IMG/VR virus record: IMGVR_UViG_3300044957_000926
Span: 1-60,108 of that record
Source of the DNA: a virus
Direction: 5' to 3' (one strand)
DNA length: 60,108 bases
Of the stretch, positions 49,221 through 58,086 are shown piece by piece. Numbering within the stretch: position 1 is the first letter of the stretch; each line of letters begins with the position of its first letter. The notes under the pieces are model-generated. The model had not been told where the DNA came from. It searched no databases and saw only the letters and a list, made by a program, of their open reading frames with translations. Made by a program: the position numbers and the translations under genes.

Positions 49221-49245
49221 ATATCTTATGAACTCTTACAGAGTC

Positions 49246-49274
49246 ATTTTACAGATAAAAAAAGGGGTTGTCAA
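49246..49274 (-). promoter_or_regulatory. Sigma70-type promoter
   Basis: TTGACA (49269-49274), 17 bases, TAAAAT (49246-49251) on the minus strand. The -35 box is in the 3' arm of the endolysin terminator. Confidence 0.6.
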
Positions 49275-49299
49275 GTGGTCTTTGTCACCTGACAACCTT
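49258..49299 (-). terminator. Terminator of endolysin operon
   Basis: GGTTGTCA with TGACAACC form the stem on the minus strand, with CC and seven T following. Confidence 0.82.
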
Positions 49300-49334
49300 G
49301 CGACGACGATAATTGGGTGACCCCAAATTATTTA

Positions 49335-50702
49335 TCAATCAAAAATTCTACCCCATCCATCATTGACACCAGGACACCACCGTGCTTTGAGCATGGATCT
49401 GCTATATACCGTACCCTTACCATTTGTTACGGGACCAGTATAATTATCGTTGCATGAACCATAAGGATCATTCACAACATATCCATCACCGTTCTTACCA
49501 ATAACTACACACATGTGACCACCAGTAGGAGCACTAAGAGAACCACGATGAAGAATACCAATAACTACAGGCTTGCCGCGAGCAAGAGACTTATCTAGAT
49601 CAGCAAAAGAAAGATTGTATGAGAAATGGGACTTGACACCATACGACGCAAGAACCTTCGTCTGAACATCATGGTCCGTAGTGTCACCAATTGCAAATAC
49701 TTTTTTAACATACTCATCATCTCCTTTAGCACCACTGAGAGTGCCTGGTTTGAGGAACTCCAGGCACATTGCACATGAGGATGAGTTGCATGTTCTATGG
49801 GCATCACGATAGTTATCCACCTGGCTAAAGTATGGTACTGCTAAAACAGATGGAATGGGTGGCTTGCTACGAAACTTCTCGATCCAAGCAGCATCTTGAG
49901 ACCCCCCTACACCATCTTCTACGAGGCATTCGGGGTCTGTCTGTGCTATTGCCTCCTCAAGTTGACTAACTGCCTTCATATGAGCGGTATTCCTCTCTGA
50001 GAAGAACTCAAAGAACTTGTGAAGGTTCACTGGACCACCGTTGGCATTACCGTTACGATAAGAAACAACCCAAGGGGAATTTTGCTTTAGATGCTCGGAA
50101 ATCGATGCCTCTAGAAGACTGACTGCGGCAACATGATTTGTATTGTTCTCATCGTAAAACTTAAAGAAATTAAGTAGTACTTTGGACAGTTTAAACTCCT
50201 GTTGTGTTGGTACGTTAGTGGATCCTGTTAATCCTTTCTTCCATAGGTTTCCTTCAGCAGTTCTACGTCGAGCCAATCCTGCCTCAACTGAAGTGCCTGG
50301 ATTTCTATACTTATAGAGAGCAGTTGGTACGTCCTTCCAGTTTGCTTTAGAAGATAGTGCAACATTAATAGAATTAAAATTGACACGATCACCAACGAAT
50401 CCTGCACCCAAATTATAAGCAAAACTTAGGATAGCACCCTGCTGCTCTGGTGTCATTTCGTTCCAATATGGAATTTTAGTTAATGCCGGAAGGAATTGTT
50501 TCTCGCATTGAGAAATGAGTAAATCATCTGCTTCTTGTTGGGTAATCGAATCTCCCAACACAAATGGTGATCCATTTTTTTTACGAGTTGAACCCCAACC
50601 AATTGTGATTGGGAGATCACCAGTTAAAGGATCTGGGTATGCCTTCAGATGGCATCCCTCAAACTCTTTGATTAATTTTAATCCTGCTAAGGGTAAAGTC
50701 AT
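49335..50702 (-). CDS. Two-domain endolysin: GH24 lysozyme plus C39-like peptidase
   Basis: This 455-aa protein has an N-terminal phage lysozyme (GH24) domain: E15 in KEFEGCHLKAYPDP, D24, and T33 in ITIGWGS, followed by AILSFAYNLGAGF and AGLARRRTAEGNLW. The C-terminal part (about 285-455) has the papain-like C39 layout: VPYFSQVDNY, Cys in RTCNSSSCAMCLEF (C305/C310), H396 in GGHMCVVIG and D412 in VVNDPYG. Between them, a roughly 25-residue unit occurs twice (FFKFYDENNTNHVAAVSLLE at 179-198 and FFEFFSERNTAHMKAVSQLE at 230-249) and may bind the wall. No signal peptide is present, so release needs a holin. It overlaps nrdB by four bases. Confidence 0.85.
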   Translation of the reverse strand: MTLPLAGLKLIKEFEGCHLKAYPDPLTGDLPITIGWGSTRKKNGSPFVLGDSITQQEADDLLISQCEKQFLPALTKIPYWNEMTPEQQGAILSFAYNLGAGFVGDRVNFNSINVALSSKANWKDVPTALYKYRNPGTSVEAGLARRRTAEGNLWKKGLTGSTNVPTQQEFKLSKVLLNFFKFYDENNTNHVAAVSLLEASISEHLKQNSPWVVSYRNGNANGGPVNLHKFFEFFSERNTAHMKAVSQLEEAIAQTDPECLVEDGVGGSQDAAWIEKFRSKPPIPSVLAVPYFSQVDNYRDAHRTCNSSSCAMCLEFLKPGTLSGAKGDDEYVKKVFAIGDTTDHDVQTKVLASYGVKSHFSYNLSFADLDKSLARGKPVVIGILHRGSLSAPTGGHMCVVIGKNGDGYVVNDPYGSCNDNYTGPVTNGKGTVYSRSMLKARWCPGVNDGWGRIFD

Positions 50703-51841
50703 AATTTGAAACCTGCGAATGTGTTTTTAGTTACATCTTGTTTAATTCCACCAATAACATAAGATTCAATCTCTGTTTCTTGTGGAGCATTTTGCATTGA
50801 TTTTGAATTTAACCAATGTTCTGTCCAAGGTAATGGATTATTTTTTGCTGGAATATCATAAATGGGATTCAATCCAATTGCTTTTAGACGACGATTCGCC
50901 ACCCATTCTACATATTTAGAAAGAAGTTTGATATTTAAACCAATCATAGATCCATCTTTAAAAAGATACTCTGCCCACTGTTTCTCTTGGTCTACAGCAT
51001 CTCTAAACATCTGTACTACGTTTTCCTTCTCTTCTTCTGCAATACAAACTATATCAGGATCATCACCCTGAGACCACTTATTCAAAATCTTCTGAGTTAA
51101 AACTAGGTGTTGAGATTCGTCTCTGGCGATGAGTCCGATGATTTTGGCACTTCCTTCCATGAGTTTAAGTTCACCAAAAGCGAATGAGCAGGCAAACGAC
51201 ACATAGAACCGAATTCCTTCGAGGATATTAACGTTCGCAATCGCTCGATATAGTTTTCTTTTGAGGTCATACAAGGTATCTTTTGCTGCAGAAACTCCTT
51301 CTAATTGATGCCGCCATTGATTGCCCGAAGAATAATCTTGAGCTGCACAAATAAAATCATCATATGCTGTGGTTACACTTTTAGCACGTTCTAAAATTTT
51401 AGGATCATCTAAAATGGTATCAAATATATCAGAAGGATCCGAATATACATTCTTAATAATATAAGTATAAGAGCGAGAATGAACCATTTCCATGAAACCC
51501 CATACTTCCATACATGCTTCCAATTCTGGAAGGGAGCAGTAGGGAATAAAAGCCATACCAGGACCACGACCTTGAACAGAATCCAGAAGAATTTGATACT
51601 TCAAATTAGAAGTAAAAATATGCTTTTGCTCTGGACGAAGTTGTTGGTAGTCGGCACGATCTTTTTGAAGGGAGACCTCTTCAGGTCTCCAAAAATATCC
51701 CAATTGTGTTTGTGTAAGTTTATCAAAGTCTGGATACTTGTATGAATCGTATCTTTGAACTCCTAGTGGAGAACCAAAAAACATCGGTTGCTTTTTAGTA
51801 TCTAATTTGTTCGAGTTAAAAACTGTCATGCCTTTTATCAT
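50699..51841 (-). CDS. nrdB: Ribonucleotide reductase class Ia, small subunit
   Basis: The true start is ATG 51841 (MIKGMTVFNSNKLDTKKQPM) with AAGGAG six bases upstream; it gives 380 aa. Iron ligands are visible in LPELEACMEVWGFMEMVHSR and in RDESQHLVLTQKIL. It forms the diferric-tyrosyl radical subunit with NrdA. The T4 version has a group I intron; this one has none. A TTGACA-N18-TACAAT promoter (51887-51916) in the end of nrdA may add expression. Confidence 0.95.
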   Translation of the reverse strand: MIKGMTVFNSNKLDTKKQPMFFGSPLGVQRYDSYKYPDFDKLTQTQLGYFWRPEEVSLQKDRADYQQLRPEQKHIFTSNLKYQILLDSVQGRGPGMAFIPYCSLPELEACMEVWGFMEMVHSRSYTYIIKNVYSDPSDIFDTILDDPKILERAKSVTTAYDDFICAAQDYSSGNQWRHQLEGVSAAKDTLYDLKRKLYRAIANVNILEGIRFYVSFACSFAFGELKLMEGSAKIIGLIARDESQHLVLTQKILNKWSQGDDPDIVCIAEEEKENVVQMFRDAVDQEKQWAEYLFKDGSMIGLNIKLLSKYVEWVANRRLKAIGLNPIYDIPAKNNPLPWTEHWLNSKSMQNAPQETEIESYVIGGIKQDVTKNTFAGFKL

Positions 51842-51851
51842 ATACTTCTCC

Positions 51852-54152
51852 TTAAACTTTACATGAATCACAATCTTCTTCATCAGATTGTAACAGATCG
51901 TTGATAATACTGTCAACGTCTTGTTTTACATCATCACCATCTTTTTTGGCATCATAGGTGTTCTGATAATAGCTGGTCTTCCACCCATATTTGTATGTAG
52001 TCAAAAAGTCATTTGCCATTACTGAAGTAGGAACTTCATTATCGGCATAATTTTCTGGATTATACGACCAGTTTCCAGATATCGCTTGATCAAAGAACTT
52101 TTGCATAACAGCAACAATATTAATATAACCAGTATTGCTAGGCATATCCCAGAGCAACGTATAATTGTTCTTAAGAGATTGATACTGGGGGACAATCTGT
52201 TTAAGAGGTCCCTTCTTTGATTTTTTAACGGACAGATAATCTCTAGGTGGTTCGATTCCGTTAGTGGCGTTTGACACAACGGAACTACTCTCTGATGGCA
52301 TCTGTGCGGATAAGGTTGAGTTCCTAAGACCATATTGTTTAATAGATTTTCTGAGATCATCCCAATCATACTTCAACTTATTAGGTACGATTTCATCCAC
52401 ATCCTTCTTGTATGTATCAATAGGAAGAATTCCATCTGCATACTTAGTACGATCATAGTATCCACATGGACCATATTCTTTGGCAAGTTGGTTAGATGCT
52501 TTCAGTAGATAGTACTGGAATGCTTCTGTGAGATCATGAACAAGTTCCCATGCAGGAGGATCATCGTAGTGCTCACCATGACGAGCAAGGTAATGTGCTA
52601 GACCAATATAACCAATACCAAGAGAACGACGATTCAGTGTAGAAAGTTCAGCAGCAAGAACAGGATACTCTTGATAATCAATCAAGGAATCAAGAGCACG
52701 AACAGCTAGATCACAAAGTTCTTCAAGATCATCCAGATGCTTCAGTTTACCAACGTTAATAGCAGAAAGAATACATAAAGCAATCTCACCTACAGGATCA
52801 TCGATATGCTGAATTGGTTTTGTAGGAAGAGTAATTTCCTGACAAAGGTTCGACATATATACCTTATCCTTGAATGAAGAATGAGAGTTACAGTGGTCAA
52901 TATTCATAATGTAAATACGACCAGTCTCTGCCCTTTCCTTTAACAAATCCAAGATGAGTTCTTGAGCACTAATAGATTTTTTGGGGATGATTGGGTCTGC
53001 TTCGTATTGGGTGTATAGATCATCAAAATCATCAGTGCCAAAAGCGGCATAAAGATCAGGGACATCATGAGGGCTGAAAAGATGCATAGATTCATTCTTA
53101 ATGAATCGTTCGTAGAAGATCTTGCTGATTTGTATGCTGTAATCAAGTTTGCGAACACGATTATCTTCTGTTCCTTTATTATTTTTTAGAACTAAGATAT
53201 CTTCTATTTCTTGATGCCAGATTGGAAAGTGGACCGTAGCACTTCCACCGCGAATCCCGTTTTGTGTACAGCATCGGACAGTGCTCTCAAACTTTTTGAG
53301 AAAGGGTACGACGCCCGTATGAGTAACTTCACCCCCTCGGATTTTGCTATTGATACCCCTGATGCGACCTGAGTTGATACCAATTCCTGCTCTTTGAGCA
53401 ACATACCTACCAATAGCCATGTCGCTACTGAAGATGCTATCAAGGGTGTCATCAGAATCAACAAGCACACAACTAGCGAATTGGCGAAGTGGGGTTCTAA
53501 CACCTGCCATGATTGGTGTAGGAATGTTGATTTTGTGCTTTGAGATTGCGTCATAATACCTCTTAACATATGACAGACGAGTTTCTGCAGGATAATCTGC
53601 AAACAACGTAGAAGCAATCAAGATATACATGTATTGAGGAGTCTCAAACAGAGTTCCGTTGCTGCGATCCTGTACCAGATATTTATCTGCAACTTGTCTT
53701 AGACCCGCATATGTGAACAAAAAATCACGATGATGATCAACAAATTCATTGATCTTACTCCAATCTTCCCTGGAATACTTGCTTAAAAGTTTTCCATCAT
53801 ATACATTTAATGATACACCATCACAAAGATGATCATGAACATCTGGAAATGCTACTTTCCAATTCTGTCCAAAAACATGCTTACGTAGACCGAACAGCAG
53901 AAGGCGAGCAGCAACATACTGATAATTTGGATGTTCAAGAGAGATGAGGTCGCTAGCTGATCTAATCAAGATTTCTTGGATTTCCGATGTTTTAATTCCA
54001 TCATAAAATTGAAGGTTTGCATTCATTTCTACTTGTGAAGCAGACACACCACTCAGTCCCTCACAAGCATGTTCAACCATAATATGAATTTTTTCAATGT
54101 TAATAAACTCTATGGAACCATTTCTTTTTTCTACTTTGATGCCGTTGCTCAT
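51852..54152 (-). CDS. nrdA: Ribonucleotide reductase class Ia, large subunit
   Basis: Start ATG 54152 (MSNGIKVEKRNGSIEFINIE), overlapping the primase stop as ATGA; 766 aa. The N-terminal ATP-cone region, the active-site segment SNLCQEITLP, IRGGSATVHFPIWHQEI and the C-terminal EEDCDSCKV Cys pair are present, so the enzyme should be complete. It reduces ribonucleoside diphosphates for phage DNA synthesis and needs NrdB and glutaredoxin. Confidence 0.96.
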   Translation of the reverse strand: MSNGIKVEKRNGSIEFINIEKIHIMVEHACEGLSGVSASQVEMNANLQFYDGIKTSEIQEILIRSASDLISLEHPNYQYVAARLLLFGLRKHVFGQNWKVAFPDVHDHLCDGVSLNVYDGKLLSKYSREDWSKINEFVDHHRDFLFTYAGLRQVADKYLVQDRSNGTLFETPQYMYILIASTLFADYPAETRLSYVKRYYDAISKHKINIPTPIMAGVRTPLRQFASCVLVDSDDTLDSIFSSDMAIGRYVAQRAGIGINSGRIRGINSKIRGGEVTHTGVVPFLKKFESTVRCCTQNGIRGGSATVHFPIWHQEIEDILVLKNNKGTEDNRVRKLDYSIQISKIFYERFIKNESMHLFSPHDVPDLYAAFGTDDFDDLYTQYEADPIIPKKSISAQELILDLLKERAETGRIYIMNIDHCNSHSSFKDKVYMSNLCQEITLPTKPIQHIDDPVGEIALCILSAINVGKLKHLDDLEELCDLAVRALDSLIDYQEYPVLAAELSTLNRRSLGIGYIGLAHYLARHGEHYDDPPAWELVHDLTEAFQYYLLKASNQLAKEYGPCGYYDRTKYADGILPIDTYKKDVDEIVPNKLKYDWDDLRKSIKQYGLRNSTLSAQMPSESSSVVSNATNGIEPPRDYLSVKKSKKGPLKQIVPQYQSLKNNYTLLWDMPSNTGYINIVAVMQKFFDQAISGNWSYNPENYADNEVPTSVMANDFLTTYKYGWKTSYYQNTYDAKKDGDDVKQDVDSIINDLLQSDEEDCDSCKV
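51887..51916 (-). promoter_or_regulatory. Possible sigma70-type promoter of nrdB
   Basis: TTGACA (51911-51916), 18 bases, TACAAT (51887-51892) on the minus strand, within nrdA. Confidence 0.45.
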
Positions 54153-55150
54153 ACTTTCTTCCAAACGTTTAATTTAAGTTGTGCTTCTAAACCCTCGTAA
54201 ATATTATTATCTACGATTTGCTGAACATTTACTCCATCCAAAACCATGTCATTTAAATCTTTATTATTAATTTCGGAAGGAAAGATAACGATAGCAAACT
54301 TTCTATCTATTACTTTTTGCATTCTGTCAACAATCTGTTGATTCCTGGGTTCATTATCAAACACAAATATAAAATCAGTTTCATAGTTTGTCATCAAAAA
54401 TGACCAGTCAATATCCGCTCCTGCCATAGCAATCGCGTTATTAATGAACAGACTATCAATAGGACCTTCTGTAATGAAGACATTTTTGGTGTAATCCACT
54501 CCATCTAGATTATAGATTTTTGGTTGGGAATCATCCAGTATGGTAGTAATATACCTTAACTGGGTTTTGTTTGTCAATGCACGACCTTGAAATCCAAACC
54601 ACTTACCACCACTAATAAGTGGAATAATAATTCGGCCATGATCATCATCTAAACTATTAAACGTATCTTTTTGTGAATTTACCCACTCTTTATATTTGGG
54701 GCAGTAATACAATTTACTTAGTTTATCTTTTGGGATCTTGCGACCTAGTAAATACTTTTTTGCGGGGTGTTCCTCATCAAGAATGGAAATTGGCACCACA
54801 CCTTTCTTATTATTTTGAAATTTGGGTTTATCAAATTCTAGTTTGGGGTTAGGGGTGTTTGTTGCCTTTCCAGTGAGGCCCTCTTTATATCGTTTTAAAA
54901 TATATTCGTCATAAATATCATTTGCATTGTCTTTGAGAAAGTTTGCAAGAGTCCTTCCGACTCCACAGTTATGACATTTAAACAAAATTTCATTCTTTTT
55001 CTGATAAAAATACCCCCGTGTCTTAGACTGATTCTTCTGAGAGTCTCCACAATAGGGGCAACGAAAGTTGTATAGATTTTCTTTTTTACGTGAGAACTTA
55101 TCAAGCCTGGATGAAACCAGATTTATATACTCAAGGTCAATGTAACTCAT
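54149..55150 (-). CDS. 61: DNA primase gp61
   Basis: This 333-aa protein has a zinc finger (C31, C34, C59, C62 in CPYCGDSQK and KCHNCG) and Toprim motifs (VFITEGPIDSLFINNAIAMA and DFIFVFDNEPRNQQIVDRM). It makes primers for lagging-strand synthesis together with the gp41 helicase. T4 gp61 is 342 aa. The gene overlaps nrdA and the coiled-coil membrane gene. Confidence 0.93.
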   Translation of the reverse strand: MSYIDLEYINLVSSRLDKFSRKKENLYNFRCPYCGDSQKNQSKTRGYFYQKKNEILFKCHNCGVGRTLANFLKDNANDIYDEYILKRYKEGLTGKATNTPNPKLEFDKPKFQNNKKGVVPISILDEEHPAKKYLLGRKIPKDKLSKLYYCPKYKEWVNSQKDTFNSLDDDHGRIIIPLISGGKWFGFQGRALTNKTQLRYITTILDDSQPKIYNLDGVDYTKNVFITEGPIDSLFINNAIAMAGADIDWSFLMTNYETDFIFVFDNEPRNQQIVDRMQKVIDRKFAIVIFPSEINNKDLNDMVLDGVNVQQIVDNNIYEGLEAQLKLNVWKKV

Positions 55151-55545
55151 TTAGAGTGGGTTATGGAGGGCTCTACCTTAGCACCAATATTCCCAATTGT
55201 CAAGATATTACCGAAGAATGTTGCAGAACCAATAACGAGGGTGCAAGCACCAACAACTCCCATAGTGATCCAACGAAACTTAGAGAGATCTTCAACCTTC
55301 TTTTCAAGAACACATAGTTTTGCTTTCACATCTCTAATAAGTTCCATGATTGCTGTTTCTGATCTATCTACTTGTTCCAATCTGTTTTCATGGCGTTCTA
55401 ATATTAAAGCAACTTGTTGATTGCTCTCACTTATTTTATCAACTGCTCTTTCAAGTTTATCAAGCATCTCTTTGGAGAGATCTTCATAGATTTGGAACTT
55501 TGCTTCTAGTATTGAAATTTCTTTGTTTTGATTGTGTCCAAACAT
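55147..55545 (-). CDS. Coiled-coil protein with C-terminal membrane segment
   Basis: This 132-aa protein has heptad-rich helices (EAKFQIYEDLSKEMLDKLER, then AVDKISESNQQVALILERHE) followed by one or two membrane segments (RWITMGVVGACTLVIGSATF then FGNILTIGNI). The order coiled coil then membrane segment resembles hemolysin XhlA-type proteins linked with phage lysis. No other holin candidate is nearby apart from the 50-aa protein at 57221. It might help lysis or anchor the replication machinery, which is speculative. It overlaps the primase by four bases. Confidence 0.65.
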   Translation of the reverse strand: MFGHNQNKEISILEAKFQIYEDLSKEMLDKLERAVDKISESNQQVALILERHENRLEQVDRSETAIMELIRDVKAKLCVLEKKVEDLSKFRWITMGVVGACTLVIGSATFFGNILTIGNIGAKVEPSITHSK

Positions 55546-55552
55546 ATTGACC

Positions 55553-56164
55553 TCAAACTGCTTGGTTATCTGTTAATGAACCAGACTTAGCTTTTGCTTG
55601 CAGTGTTTTTTGTTGAGCAGCAAGATTTCTCTGCATCTCAGTCTTCTTTTGTTTGAGTAGTGATGCTGCTTGCTGCTTCTGTAATTGGATTCTTTTAGCA
55701 ACAGATTGCTTTGCCTGTTGTTGATTACGGGTAAGTTGTTGCTTTTCTACTTGAGGATTTAGTTCTGTTGAGTTTTCCATTTGTTCTAACACCACATCTG
55801 GTAATCTTTTTAATGCCTTTGCTCTTTTTTTTGTATAGAAATCTATAACATCAGTAGCAAAGATTCTATCAATATTTATAATTTGACTGGAGTTGCGAAG
55901 ATAATCTCTTAGTTTAGTTCGAACTTGTGTTAGATTCTTAGCATATACAATAATATCTCCAAGGTCAGCAATAGTAACTTTAAATGCATATACCATTGCT
56001 GCTTCATAAATTTTATCAGGCTTTCTTTTTCTCGACCGTTTTACCACTTTGGAACCTCTAGGAATGCCAGGTGGTTCTATAGAAGGAGGTAAAGACGTTT
56101 CAACCCCAGTACCAACAGAATTAGTAGGTGGGGTTCCAGCAGATATATTAGTTTCTTCTTTCAT
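55553..56164 (-). CDS. Basic coiled-coil hypothetical protein
   Basis: This 203-aa protein has a Pro/Thr-rich N-terminus (SLPPSIEPPGIPRGSKVVKR), a basic stretch (RSRKRKPDKIY), a globular middle (AFKVTIADLGDIIVYAKNLT, then VRTKLRDYLRN), and a Gln/Lys-rich coiled coil to the end (VEKQQLTRNQQQAKQSVAKR...). It could bind nucleic acid or act as a scaffold. It shares one base with the gene upstream (TAATG). Not recognised. Confidence 0.55.
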   Translation of the reverse strand: MKEETNISAGTPPTNSVGTGVETSLPPSIEPPGIPRGSKVVKRSRKRKPDKIYEAAMVYAFKVTIADLGDIIVYAKNLTQVRTKLRDYLRNSSQIINIDRIFATDVIDFYTKKRAKALKRLPDVVLEQMENSTELNPQVEKQQLTRNQQQAKQSVAKRIQLQKQQAASLLKQKKTEMQRNLAAQQKTLQAKAKSGSLTDNQAV

Positions 56165-56526
56165 TAGATTAAACTTAGTTGATCTTTTACATCATCATCT
56201 ACATTAACATCATCTAACAGATTCTCAGGCCAACGATTCAAAAATAATAAAAAAGTTTTTAAACACGACCAATATTCTCTTTCGAGTTTATAAAGCAATA
56301 GGGGAGTAGCTGCTTCTCCCCAAACATTATACAGAATTATTAAATGATTTATAATTAAATGAGTGCGAAGTGATCCTCCTTTTAAATAACGTTTGAAGAG
56401 TCTCTTAAGATATTTAAATATTTTAAGATCCTCTTCAAAGTCATCATAGGTTACAGATTGAGGATTTTCATAATTTTTAATTGCAAATAATAAAAAATTA
56501 TCCTCATTTAATTCATCAAAGTGCAT
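56164..56526 (-). CDS. Conserved cyanophage hypothetical
   Basis: This 120-aa protein has the pattern KIFKYLKRLFKRYLKGGSLR then THLIINHLIILYNVWGEAAT and LLYKLEREYWSCLKTFLLFL, strongly helical, and an acidic C-terminus (LLDDVNVDDDVKDQLSLI). The RTHLIINHLIILYNVFG-type signature is widespread in cyanophages. Function unknown. Confidence 0.72.
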   Translation of the reverse strand: MHFDELNEDNFLLFAIKNYENPQSVTYDDFEEDLKIFKYLKRLFKRYLKGGSLRTHLIINHLIILYNVWGEAATPLLLYKLEREYWSCLKTFLLFLNRWPENLLDDVNVDDDVKDQLSLI

Positions 56527-56540
56527 AATTTACATATTCA

Positions 56541-57188
56541 TCAGGTTCCGAACGTTAGTGTTGCTGCACCGTTAGAAATTACTTCCTCAGTACCACCAGA
56601 AGAGGTGATCTTGACACGGAACTTCGTGCCATCTCTTGCTGCGCTAGCAAGACCAGAGTAAGTTAGAGTTGCTGAAGTGAAACCAGCATAGGTGATTCCA
56701 GCATCTAGAGATGCTGTAATATCCTTCCAGGTTGTACCGCTAGCAGTTTGACGTTGCCACTTATAAACAAGAGTGCCAGGGGTTCCAGTGGTGGTTGTAG
56801 TAAGTGTGAATGAACCAGCACCCGAAGATGAAGTGCTAGATGCAGGTTGAACTGTAATAGTTACTGCTGATGCTACGTCTGCTGCAATAGTGTCATCGGA
56901 AAGAGATTCGTTAGCATTTGATTCACCACCAGAGAAAGCAACTAGATGTTCTGCTCTATGCTTAGTTGCTCCAGATTCAGTTGTATAGGTTGAATAAGCC
57001 CACCATCCAGGAGCGGTAATTCCACGAGTTTTATTTTCGTGAAGTGTTGCCTCAGTGTCATCAACATAAACAAAAGTCTTAGTTACCGAGTTAGGACCAC
57101 CGCCAACTGTACCAGCTGCTTTGATTCCGATTGCATTCTTTGCTTTGTTTTGATTTTCTGAAGTGTCTGTTTTTCCGTAAAGAGACAT
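56541..57188 (-). CDS. Virion structural protein with Ig-like C-terminus
   Basis: This 215-aa protein starts MSLYGKTDTSENQNKAKNAI and contains KTFVYVDDTEATLHENKTRG then ITAPGWWAYSTYTTESGATK, known from cyanophage structural proteins. The C-terminal half (VTITVQPASSTSSSGAGSFT...LVYKWQRQTASGTTWKDI and ATLTYSGLASAARDGTKFRV) looks like an Ig-type beta-sandwich with the typical YKWQ core Trp and YRV-type strand. It may decorate the capsid. A late promoter variant is at 57222-57229. Confidence 0.75.
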   Translation of the reverse strand: MSLYGKTDTSENQNKAKNAIGIKAAGTVGGGPNSVTKTFVYVDDTEATLHENKTRGITAPGWWAYSTYTTESGATKHRAEHLVAFSGGESNANESLSDDTIAADVASAVTITVQPASSTSSSGAGSFTLTTTTTGTPGTLVYKWQRQTASGTTWKDITASLDAGITYAGFTSATLTYSGLASAARDGTKFRVKITSSGGTEEVISNGAATLTFGT

Positions 57189-57220
57189 TTGATTCTCCGA
57201 CTAACTTTAATATCCTATAT

Positions 57221-57373
57221 TTATTTATGTAATACACTTCTTAGAAATAGTTGAATAAACTCAAGTATTCCATTTGCTTTAATCTTATTTGTTTTCGATA
57301 ACCACTCAGACAAAGAAAGGAGTAACCCCAGAACGATAGTTACTCCCCAGTTGGTTACGATGCACGTAATCAT
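57221..57373 (-). CDS. Small membrane protein (50 aa)
   Basis: It starts at ATG 57373 (MITCIVTNWGVTIVLGLLLS) and overlaps the stop of the gene upstream by ATGA. It has one membrane segment (ITCIVTNWGVTIVLGLLLSL) and a basic helix (EWLSKTNKIKANGILEFIQL). A late promoter variant overlaps its stop. It may be a small holin-like or head-membrane protein; this is only suggested by its size and topology. Confidence 0.6.
   Translation of the reverse strand: MITCIVTNWGVTIVLGLLLSLSEWLSKTNKIKANGILEFIQLFLRSVLHK
57222..57229 (-). promoter_or_regulatory. Late promoter variant
   Basis: CATAAATA on the minus strand, 33 bases ahead of the Ig-like virion protein. Confidence 0.5.
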
Positions 57374-57588
57374 AGTTTAATGCCTAGATTTGCAGCTGCG
57401 TTTGATACTTGACCAGTAACTTGATCCCTAAACAATGCTGCTTTAACAGTTGCAACAATCGCATCATCAATGCTATTGTCGGTTGTTTTTACATACTTCT
57501 CTAGAAGATCTAGAACAAGTTTTTTAACTGCGGGACTGGTTGCAATTTGCATAAGAAGTGGTTTTACCACTGAGACTACTAATTTCAT
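57370..57588 (-). CDS. Small conserved cyanophage hypothetical
   Basis: This 72-aa protein (MKLVVSVVKPLLMQIATSPA, VKKLVLDLLEKYVKTTDN, AVKAALFRDQVTGQVS-like end) is helical and hydrophobic at its N-terminus. It has AGGAGG ahead of its start and a CATAAATA late box at 57633-57640. It is coupled by ATGA to the 50-aa membrane protein. Similar small proteins occur near structural genes of cyanophages. Function unknown. Confidence 0.65.
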   Translation of the reverse strand: MKLVVSVVKPLLMQIATSPAVKKLVLDLLEKYVKTTDNSIDDAIVATVKAALFRDQVTGQVSNAAANLGIKL

Positions 57589-57632
57589 GATGACCTCCTT
57601 AATTTAGTTTTAATGTAATGGGTTTCCCCAGT

Positions 57633-57640
57633 TATTTATG
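57633..57640 (-). promoter_or_regulatory. Late promoter variant
   Basis: CATAAATA on the minus strand, overlapping the stop of the upstream gene, 44 bases ahead of ATG 57588. Confidence 0.5.
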
Positions 57641-58049
57641 CAAGACTCTGTTTATTCTTCTTCTCCATTTCCTTACGTTTTGCTGCAGTCTTAGCAAGTA
57701 GTCTTGCCTTTGCTGCATCACGCTCAGACTGAGGAATAGCAGTTACAGCACCAAGTCTTTCAGCAGGTTGGCCAGGAACAGCAGATTCTTGCTGGTCCTT
57801 ATTCTTTTGCTTCCAAGCAGTAGCATAAGCGATGCCCTTTTCTTTCTTGGTTAGTTTGCCATCCTTAGAATAACCTTTCTTGATGTGCTTTACCATACGC
57901 TCATAAGTATCACCAGGAGGAGCTACCTCTTTGAGCTCCTCACTATCGGGATTGATCTTTACAGTATTTTTACCCACTGAAACTTTCTTTCCATTTTTAC
58001 CATCTTTAGAATATTCTTGTTCTAAAATAAAAGATTTAAATGATTTCAT
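57636..58049 (-). CDS. Candidate internal head protein with targeting tag
   Basis: This 137-aa protein starts MKSFKSFILEQEYSKDGKNG, which fits the T4 capsid targeting type (F..FI.E) with ILE before a possible gp21 cut. The rest is basic: NTVKINPDSEELKEVAPPGD, TYERMVKHIKKGYSKDGKLT, KKEKGIAYATAWKQKNKDQQ. The ERMVKHIK.GYSKDGKLT.KEK.IAYATAWK signature is very common in marine phage genomes. It is probably packaged in the head or is a scaffold-related protein; not proven. Confidence 0.65.
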   Translation of the reverse strand: MKSFKSFILEQEYSKDGKNGKKVSVGKNTVKINPDSEELKEVAPPGDTYERMVKHIKKGYSKDGKLTKKEKGIAYATAWKQKNKDQQESAVPGQPAERLGAVTAIPQSERDAAKARLLAKTAAKRKEMEKKNKQSLA

Positions 58050-58086
58050 TTTTCCAAAATTAAAATTGAAGACTGTTTTTTAATGC

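Noticed and set aside
54290-54320. TTGACA inside the primase gene
   Set aside because: No acceptable -10 box at 16-18 bases; it is ordinary coding sequence.
55175-55203. TTGACA-N17-TAAGGT before the primase gene
   Set aside because: The -35 box and spacing fit, but the -10 matches poorly and the site lies in a coding region, so I did not list it as a promoter.
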